From positions 1 through 42,211 of the forward strand of contig DASZDK010000042.1 of assembly GCA_035942035.1 (NCBI GenBank): a stretch of 42,211 nucleotides of DNA. The letters run 5' to 3'. Source of the stretch: JAHWJR01 sp035942035. Its GTDB lineage: Bacteria; Actinomycetota; Acidimicrobiia; Acidimicrobiales; CADCSY01. Shown here one piece after another: positions 42,009 through 42,211 of this stretch (its first letter is position 1; each line of letters begins with the position of its first letter). The position numbers and the translations under genes were made by a program. Below the pieces are notes generated by a model that saw only the letters and a program-made list of their open reading frames with translations, had not been told where the DNA came from and searched no databases.

Positions 42009-42211
42009 CGTTCCTCCTCGGCTCGTGCCTCCTCGATGGTCGCCTGCTGTCGACGCTGCTGCTCTCGTCGCGTCTCGGCGACCTCCTCGACCACCCGCTT
42101 GTCGACGAACTCGCCCGGTCGGTAGTTGTTGAAGGCGGTCAGCGCGTCGGCGAGACCCCGAAGGTTGTCGGCGAAGGCGGCGACATCGTTGGTCAGTTCA
42201 TCGTCCGGCTG
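42005..42211 (-). CDS. 3' end of a gene overlapping int
   Basis: The last 68 codons of a minus-strand gene that begins beyond the right edge. Its TGA overlaps the int ATG (ATGA), so the two are co-translated. The visible part is acidic and helical (PDDELTNDVAAFADNLRGLADAL), then NNYRPGEFVDKRVV, and ends in a Glu/Arg/Gln-rich coiled coil. In actinobacterial integrative elements, replication initiator or excisionase genes often sit here, but no domain is recognisable in this fragment. Confidence 0.75.
   Translation of the reverse strand, partial: QPDDELTNDVAAFADNLRGLADALTAFNNYRPGEFVDKRVVEEVAETRREQQRRQQATIEEARAEEER

Larger units (their letters stand above)
36475..42211. mobile_element. Accessory region next to tRNA-Leu(GAG), right end outside the window
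   Basis: Starts directly at the 3' end of tRNA-Leu(GAG) and holds an ATPase-nuclease candidate, a toxin-antitoxin pair, repeat structures, a tyrosine integrase and part of another gene. Codon use is more mixed than in the core (AGA, TTA, CTA and ATA codons appear). No copy of the tRNA 3' end was found to the right within the window, so the far junction is not seen. It may be one element or two: the integrase and its upstream partner could belong to a second element whose attachment site lies near 40.4-40.6 kb. Confidence 0.65.

Noticed and set aside
36475..42211. A second copy of the tRNA-Leu 3' end as the right border
   Set aside because: No match to the last 20 or so bases of the tRNA was seen within the window.

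Overview
The window comes from a high-GC actinobacterium, most likely outside the classical Streptomyces/Mycobacterium groups and plausibly in Acidimicrobiia. Three things point there. Coding is very GC-rich with many GTG/TTG starts. The gene order pdtaR-polA-rpsA-coaE-uvrB-uvrA followed by uvrC-rapZ-yvcK-gap-pgk-tpiA-secG is typically actinobacterial. A TAnnnT box followed by 6-8 bases and then directly by a GTG/ATG recurs throughout, which is the signature of leaderless mRNAs. The taxon is an inference from these features; no marker gene fixes it.

Layout. Positions 1-5635 hold a cut-off secreted protein on the minus strand, a small J-domain membrane protein, the tightly overlapping trpC-trpF-trpB-trpA operon, a DUF5709 protein and a lipoprotein. 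Positions 5642-6937 hold HU, a Bcp-type peroxiredoxin and a FabZ-type dehydratase. Positions 6957-14869 all read leftwards: a DMT transporter fused to DUF3105, malQ, a tRNA with a CAA anticodon but a class I body, and the fatty-acid cluster fabD-fabH-fabG-acpP-fabF (in transcription order). Positions 14942-36474 read mostly rightwards: a coiled-coil protein, an ANTAR regulator (PdtaR type), polA, rpsA, coaE, uvrB, an unknown protein, uvrA, uvrC, a methyltransferase, rapZ, yvcK, lower glycolysis (gap, pgk, tpiA), secG and tRNA-Leu(GAG). A lone Flp pilin and nadA read against this direction.

The end of tRNA-Leu(GAG) marks the switch to accessory DNA (36475-42211), with mixed codon use and small repeats. 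It carries a large RloC/PrrC-like ATPase with a CxxC zinc-hook motif and a candidate C-terminal HEPN RNase, a TacA/TacT-type DUF1778-GNAT toxin-antitoxin pair with palindromic operators, an elaborate inverted-repeat structure, a tyrosine integrase with an unusual insertion, and the 3' end of a gene overlapping int. The element runs off the right edge.

How the genes fit together. The core part combines tryptophan synthesis, type II fatty-acid synthesis, nucleotide excision repair (UvrA, UvrB and UvrC, with Pol I to fill gaps), coenzyme A and NAD synthesis, and the RapZ/YvcK-glycolysis block. The accessory part looks like a defence/stability module. The strongest candidates for new biology are the ATPase-HEPN protein, the class I tRNA with a CAA anticodon, the FabD C-terminal extension, the DMT-DUF3105 fusion with an internal lipoprotein signal, and a 10-codon leaderless open frame coupled to rapZ.
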